From positions 2,465,641 through 2,529,640 of the forward strand of contig BPJS01000001.1 of the NCBI GenBank assembly GCA_026004735.1: a DNA stretch of 64,000 bases. Reading direction: 5' to 3'. This document shows, piece after piece, positions 60,083 through 64,000 of this stretch. The notes under the pieces were generated by a model. It was not told the origin of the DNA, did not search any database, and worked only from the letters and a program-made list of their open reading frames with translations. Position 1 is the first letter of the stretch, and each line of letters starts with the position of its first letter. The position numbers were made by a program, and so were the translations under genes. The stretch is from Isosphaeraceae bacterium. Lineage in GTDB: Bacteria > Planctomycetota > Planctomycetia > Isosphaerales > Isosphaeraceae.

Positions 60083-61654
60083 TCACCGGTTCGGTTCGCC
60101 CTGCAACGATTTTTCTCCATCCGGAGCGGGCTCGTTTGCCGTGTGCCGATCGTAAGAATCATCGAAATCTGGGTTTGTGATCGAATCGGAGGTTCGTTTG
60201 GGGGGTGGGGCTGGGCGATGCCAGACGTAGATCACCGGGCCAGCGTGGACCAGGCGGAAGCCTTGGGACTGGAGAGCCTGGGGGGGAACCTGAACGCCTT
60301 TGCTGAAGACCCAGCGGACGGAGGCTGGCAGGCGGTCGGGATAGCCGGGCGGTTCGTTGGGGTGGAGGACGTAGCTGTAGAGTTCGCGGCGGGAGGAGAG
60401 CGGAGCGGTGACGTCGTAGTGGGCCAGGACGCCGTCGTCGGGAGCGACGCGGCGGAACCAGGTCCAAAGGGTGGCGGCTTCGTCGGGACTGATCGGGTAG
60501 GGAATGCGAGCGAAGCGTTCGAGGACCCAGGTCGAGGCCAGCAGGAGGACCAGGGTCGTCCAGGCGACGCCGATCAAGCGCAGCGTCCGAGTCTGGGGTA
60601 GCCAGCGAGCGAAGCGCCAGATCCGGCTGGCCCCGATCAGGCCGGCGGCTAGTCCGGAAGCGACGTAGGGAGCCGTGTAGCGGACGTGGTGCCAGTCGAG
60701 GGTCCCGATCATGCGCATCGCCCATCGGCCGGTCACGAGGCTCCAGAGCCAGGGCAGAGCGATGAGCAGAACGCGAGGCGCGGCCGCACCCAGCAGCAGC
60801 CAGGGGCCAAGCCCGAGCAGCACGACTTGGAGGATAGCCCAGGCCAGTTCGAGCCAGCCCGGGCGCGGTCCTCCGAACAGGTCCAGGTAGTGGGACGGCG
60901 TCCGCGGACCGCTGGTCCAGACCAGGAAGCCGAAGAAGACGATCAGAAACCATCCGAGGCCGGTAAACCACAGCGCGGCGGCCCAGCGGAACCGGACTGG
61001 GGCTGGGTCTCGCACCTGGGGAGGAACGACCGCCAACGAGGCAACCAGCATGGCGTATTCCTGGCGGCACGCCAGCAAACCCATCACACCCAGCGCTGTC
61101 CAGCCGATCGAGCGTTCCCGTACCCCGCGCACAGCGAACAGGGCAAAGGGAATCGCCAACTGGAGTTCGCGGAAGTCGTTGAGGGCAAGCGGCCAGAGCA
61201 ACGGCGTGAGCAGGACCAGCGGCAGGATGAGCAGCCCCGCGCGGATCGAGCGGGTCTCGGAGCGGACCAGGCCATAGGCGGCCGGCAGGACCAGCCAAAA
61301 GAGGATGCACTGGATGGCGAGCAGGGTTCGTGGCTCGGGGTGAAGCGCATAGATGGGGAGAATCAGGTAGCGGATCGGAGCGAGGTAGTTGGTCTTCCAG
61401 GCTGAGGGACCTTCGGTGGCGTAGGCGGCCAGCGGGCGAACGGTCAAGGTGCCGTCGCCGTGGGTGAGCGACCAGGCCCACTGGTTGTAGTACGCAAGGT
61501 CCCAGGGCCAACCGGAACGGAGTAGCCGATACCGCTCGAAGCTGAGGAAGAGGTTGAAGATCAGGACGATCAGAGTCAAAGCGGCGACGAGCAGACCGGC
61601 GGTGCGGGGACCAGGCGGCGTGGGCGGCTCGGAGGCGGAAGCGGGCTGGTGCAT
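60083..61654 (-). CDS. DUF2079 polytopic membrane protein
   Basis: 523 residues with about 10-12 hydrophobic helices. The first extracytoplasmic loop has WDLAYYNQWAWSLTHGDG, matching the FDLAYYNQ-type signature of DUF2079 proteins, which resemble GT-C glycosyltransferases. A soluble C-terminal domain of about 110 residues follows the last helix (LWTWFRRVAPDDGVLAHYDV). The start at 61654 is chosen because MHQPASASEPPTP leads directly into the first helix; the open frame extends to 62119 but that part overlaps the neighbouring gene. No reaction is known. Confidence 0.85.
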   Translation of the reverse strand: MHQPASASEPPTPPGPRTAGLLVAALTLIVLIFNLFLSFERYRLLRSGWPWDLAYYNQWAWSLTHGDGTLTVRPLAAYATEGPSAWKTNYLAPIRYLILPIYALHPEPRTLLAIQCILFWLVLPAAYGLVRSETRSIRAGLLILPLVLLTPLLWPLALNDFRELQLAIPFALFAVRGVRERSIGWTALGVMGLLACRQEYAMLVASLAVVPPQVRDPAPVRFRWAAALWFTGLGWFLIVFFGFLVWTSGPRTPSHYLDLFGGPRPGWLELAWAILQVVLLGLGPWLLLGAAAPRVLLIALPWLWSLVTGRWAMRMIGTLDWHHVRYTAPYVASGLAAGLIGASRIWRFARWLPQTRTLRLIGVAWTTLVLLLASTWVLERFARIPYPISPDEAATLWTWFRRVAPDDGVLAHYDVTAPLSSRRELYSYVLHPNEPPGYPDRLPASVRWVFSKGVQVPPQALQSQGFRLVHAGPVIYVWHRPAPPPKRTSDSITNPDFDDSYDRHTANEPAPDGEKSLQGEPNR

Positions 61655-61701
61655 CGGGGTTGGGGTCCGAGGTTCGGGATCGAGCCGTGCAGACCGGTCG
61701 T

Positions 61702-62559
61702 TCAGGGTCGGCCCCAGCGGGCGGCGAAGCCGTCGGTGTGGTAGCCGACGCGGCCAGGAAGGTAGCCCTCGGCGATCACGCCCATGCGGTCGCGATAGGA
61801 CAGGTCGAGCGAGGCGGGGTCGATGGCCGCCATGGCCGCGGGCAGCGGAGTTGAGCGAGTGCGCCTGCCATTGGGGGAGCCATCGCCGGCGATGAAGTGG
61901 TCGAGAACGACGGCATCGGCGGAAGCGGCGACGCGGGCGAAGAACCGGTGCGGGTCCGCGATCGGTAGAAGCGGGGCAACGGTGATGACGGTAAAAAGAC
62001 CCGCGCGCTTGAGCCGCGCGGCCGCAGCCAACCGCTCTTCGACCGACGCGGCAGGCGGCGGAAGTCCCGGAAGCCGATCCCGGTCCGTTTCGATCGAGAT
62101 GTGGACACGGACCTGGCAAGACCGGGACAGGTCAACCAGAAGCTCCTCGGCCTGGACCACCCCGGGGGAGTGAGTCTGAAGGATCAGCAGGTCCGGGGGC
62201 AACGCTCGCATCGCCTGGAGAACCGAGCGGGTCAGGCCCAGCCGGGTCTCCTGAGGGGGGAACGGCTCGGTGCTGCTGGAGAGGAAGATCGCGAATTGGG
62301 AGCGGTGACGGCGGGCCCAGGCGCGTTCGCGATGGTAGGCGGAGCGATAAGCATCCGCGGCGTTCGTCCGGGCTTCGAGGAATGAGCCCCAGGGCCGGCC
62401 CCGGGTGATCCAGGGGTTGTGGCGGACGTAACAGCCGACTCCGCAGAGCGCGCGTCCGAACGGACAGCCCTGGTAGGGCTGGAGGGAGTGCGAGCAGACA
62501 TCCCGGAGAAAACCCGAAGAGCGCGTCAGGATGGAGGCGACGGTCGTGAAGCTCGTCAT
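61702..62559 (-). CDS. Radical SAM-like protein with CX6CX3C motif
   Basis: 285 residues resembling the spore-photolyase-like (SPL) branch of radical SAM proteins. The cluster-binding region SLQPYQGCPFGRALCGVGCYV aligns with the usual NPYxGCxHxCxYC, but the spacing is C32-X6-C39-X3-C43 rather than CX3CX2C. The later FAIFLSSSTEPFPPQE and LLILQTHSPGV segments, with VHISIETDRD, fit the barrel strands of this branch. It lies 47 bases upstream of the DUF2079 gene on the same strand. The function is not known; a DNA-lesion or maturation role is possible. Confidence 0.75.
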   Translation of the reverse strand: MTSFTTVASILTRSSGFLRDVCSHSLQPYQGCPFGRALCGVGCYVRHNPWITRGRPWGSFLEARTNAADAYRSAYHRERAWARRHRSQFAIFLSSSTEPFPPQETRLGLTRSVLQAMRALPPDLLILQTHSPGVVQAEELLVDLSRSCQVRVHISIETDRDRLPGLPPPAASVEERLAAAARLKRAGLFTVITVAPLLPIADPHRFFARVAASADAVVLDHFIAGDGSPNGRRTRSTPLPAAMAAIDPASLDLSYRDRMGVIAEGYLPGRVGYHTDGFAARWGRP

Positions 62560-62597
62560 AGGGCCAGCAGCAGAGGGTAGCGCGGCGAGGCGTTGGC

Positions 62598-62627
62598 TTG
62601 TCGGAGCCCTTGGGGAGATTGTATAAT
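62598..62627 (+). promoter_or_regulatory. Candidate sigma-70 promoter of the PSCyt gene
   Basis: TTGTCG at 62598-62603 and a perfect TATAAT at 62622-62627 with an 18-base spacer. The start codon at 62839 is about 205 bases downstream, so a long untranslated leader would result. The leader shows no clear riboswitch. Confidence 0.55.
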
Positions 62628-62838
62628 CGTCTATTGAAGCTGCTTTTGCCGACTGTGAATCAGGCTGGCAAAGGCGGCCTCCCGCCCCGTGGCCCAGGCG
62701 CCGGGCTACGGACTCTCCCGCCTCTTGTTGAATCCCACCTCATTGATCCAACCGATCGGCCCGCGCGGGCGACCCAGTCAGCGCTCTGAGTGGCTCCCGG
62801 GCCATCGACGTCGGGGGTCGCCCTGAGGATCGCAAACT

Positions 62839-64000
62839 ATGATCGGTGCCGGGAATCGGAACGCTTGGGGCCGGTTTGCGGCGGCTTTGCTCGGTGTGGC
62901 GGCGGTGGCCGCACCGGCGGCTCGAGGCGATGAGCGGGCGTTGGAATACAACCGCGACGTGCGGCCGATCTTGGCCGAAAACTGCTTCTCATGTCACGGA
63001 CCGGACAGCGCCAGTCGCAAGGCCAACCTTCGGCTCGATCAGCGCGAGGCCGCGCTCGAGGCGGGAGCGATCGTGCCGGGTGCGCCTGACGAGAGCGAGC
63101 TGATCGCGCGGATCTTCTCGGAGGAAGCCGAGGAAGTGATGCCGCCGCCGCAGACGCACAAGGTCTTGAGCGTCGAGCAGAAGCAGACCTTGCGGCGGTG
63201 GATTGAGCAGGGAGCTGAATATCAGCCGCACTGGGCGTTTCTTCCGCCGCGGCGTCCCGAGTTGCCGGCGGTGAGGGCCGAGTCGTGGATTCGCAATCCG
63301 ATCGACCGCTTTATCCTGGCCCGGTTGGAGGCCGAAGGGCTCAGTCCGGCGCCTGAAGCGGACCGGCGGACGCTGGCGCGGCGGGCGGCTTTGGATGTCA
63401 CCGGGCTGCCGCCGGAGCCAAGCCAGGTGGAGGCCTTTGTCAACGATTCACGCCCCGATGCCTACGAGCGGTATTTGGAGCAATTGTTCGAGAACCCGGC
63501 GTGGGGCGAAGCACGAGCGCGAGCCTGGCTCGACGCGGCGCGTTATGCCGACACCCACGGATATCACTTCGACAATTACCGCGAAATGTGGAGTTACCGG
63601 GACTGGGTGATTGGTGCGTTCAACGCGAATATGCCGTTTGACCAGTTTGCGACCGAGCAGTTGGCCGGGGACCTGCTGCCGAATCGGACGCTGGAGCAAC
63701 TGATTGCCTCGGGCTTCAACCGTTGCAACATGACGACCAACGAGGGCGGGACGATCGAGGAGGAAAACCTGGTCGGTTACACCCGGGATCGGACCGAGAC
63801 GTTTGGGTTTGTGTTTCTGGGTCTGACGGCGAATTGTGCAGTTTGCCACGATCATAAATATGATCCGATGACCCAGAAGGAGTTTTACGCGCTGGCGGCG
63901 TTTTTCAACAATACGACGCAGGGGGCGATGGACGGTAACGTCAAGGATACGCCGCCGGTGGTCGTGGTGCCGACGCCGGAGGATCGGCCCCGGTGGGATC
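62839..64000 (+). CDS. PSCyt1/PSCyt2 (DUF1549) domain protein, cut by the window edge
   Basis: At least 387 residues; the gene runs off the right edge. A signal peptide (FAAALLGVAAVAAPAARG) is followed by a planctomycete cytochrome-C-like PSCyt1 domain with a heme-type motif C49-F-S-C52-H53. The PSCyt2/DUF1549 domain starts near residue 150 (IRNPIDRFILARLEAEGL, then AARYADTHGY). Its second heme-like motif CAVCHDHKYDPMTQKEFYALAAFF is near residue 335. The usual C-terminal PSD1 (DUF1553) domain lies beyond the window. These abundant planctomycete proteins are exported, but their role is not established. A GAGG site lies 11 bases before the ATG. Confidence 0.93.
   Translation, partial: MIGAGNRNAWGRFAAALLGVAAVAAPAARGDERALEYNRDVRPILAENCFSCHGPDSASRKANLRLDQREAALEAGAIVPGAPDESELIARIFSEEAEEVMPPPQTHKVLSVEQKQTLRRWIEQGAEYQPHWAFLPPRRPELPAVRAESWIRNPIDRFILARLEAEGLSPAPEADRRTLARRAALDVTGLPPEPSQVEAFVNDSRPDAYERYLEQLFENPAWGEARARAWLDAARYADTHGYHFDNYREMWSYRDWVIGAFNANMPFDQFATEQLAGDLLPNRTLEQLIASGFNRCNMTTNEGGTIEEENLVGYTRDRTETFGFVFLGLTANCAVCHDHKYDPMTQKEFYALAAFFNNTTQGAMDGNVKDTPPVVVVPTPEDRPRWD

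Overview
The window looks like chromosomal DNA of a high-GC planctomycete, most likely of the Isosphaeraceae type. The supporting marks are three PEP-CTERM proteins, a surface protein with the planctomycete N-terminal LERRSLLA motif, a kinase with the N-terminal extension common in this phylum, a MoxR/DUF58/VWA operon, a PSCyt1/PSCyt2 (DUF1549) cytochrome-like protein cut by the right edge, and lipid A synthesis (lpxB). I see no rRNA, tRNA, CRISPR array, insertion sequence or prophage.

Region 1 (about 0.6-14.4 kb, + strand) is an exopolysaccharide or nucleotide-sugar cluster. It has a UDP-sugar dehydrogenase, a zinc-ribbon C-methyltransferase, an SDR epimerase, an RfbC-type epimerase, a DUF4910 aminopeptidase-like protein, a GT2 glycosyltransferase, a GH140/DUF4038-like lipoprotein, a pyruvyl transferase, a Wzx-type flippase, a class IV aminotransferase, an RfbF-type nucleotidyltransferase and a PIG-L deacetylase. 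Many genes are joined by 4-base ATGA overlaps. Together they suggest a polymer carrying an unusual, possibly branched and pyruvylated, sugar. Region 2 (14.7-22.3 kb) holds three PEP-CTERM proteins around a 1389-residue TPR protein. Two of the PEP-CTERM proteins are tandem paralogues with a Cys/Gln pattern resembling thioester domains. A strong terminator closes the region.

Region 3 (22.3-28.3 kb) is mixed: a 2-hydroxyacid dehydrogenase, a GlpG-like rhomboid protease, a GT39-like membrane glycosyltransferase, a Ser/Thr kinase fused to a receiver-like domain, and an unknown anchored protein. Region 4 (28.7-35.3 kb) is the MoxR-DUF58-BatA-VWA operon. Region 5 (35.3-44.5 kb, - strand) holds alaS with an apparent one-base frameshift, an exported trypsin/PDZ protease, recA, thpR, aat and an SGNH/TPR membrane protein.

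Region 6 (45-50.4 kb) holds a repeat-tailed hypothetical gene, lpxB, mnmA, a GT2-GtrA fusion and a small conserved-looking gene. Here the plus strand changes from C-rich to G-rich whatever the gene orientation, the classic sign of a replication origin. Region 7 (50.4-64 kb) has a DUF11 surface protein, an exported Pcm, an FkbM methyltransferase, a large glycosidase-like exported protein, a small membrane protein, an ECF-like sigma factor, a DUF2079 membrane protein, a radical-SAM-like protein with unusual Cys spacing, and the truncated PSCyt protein.
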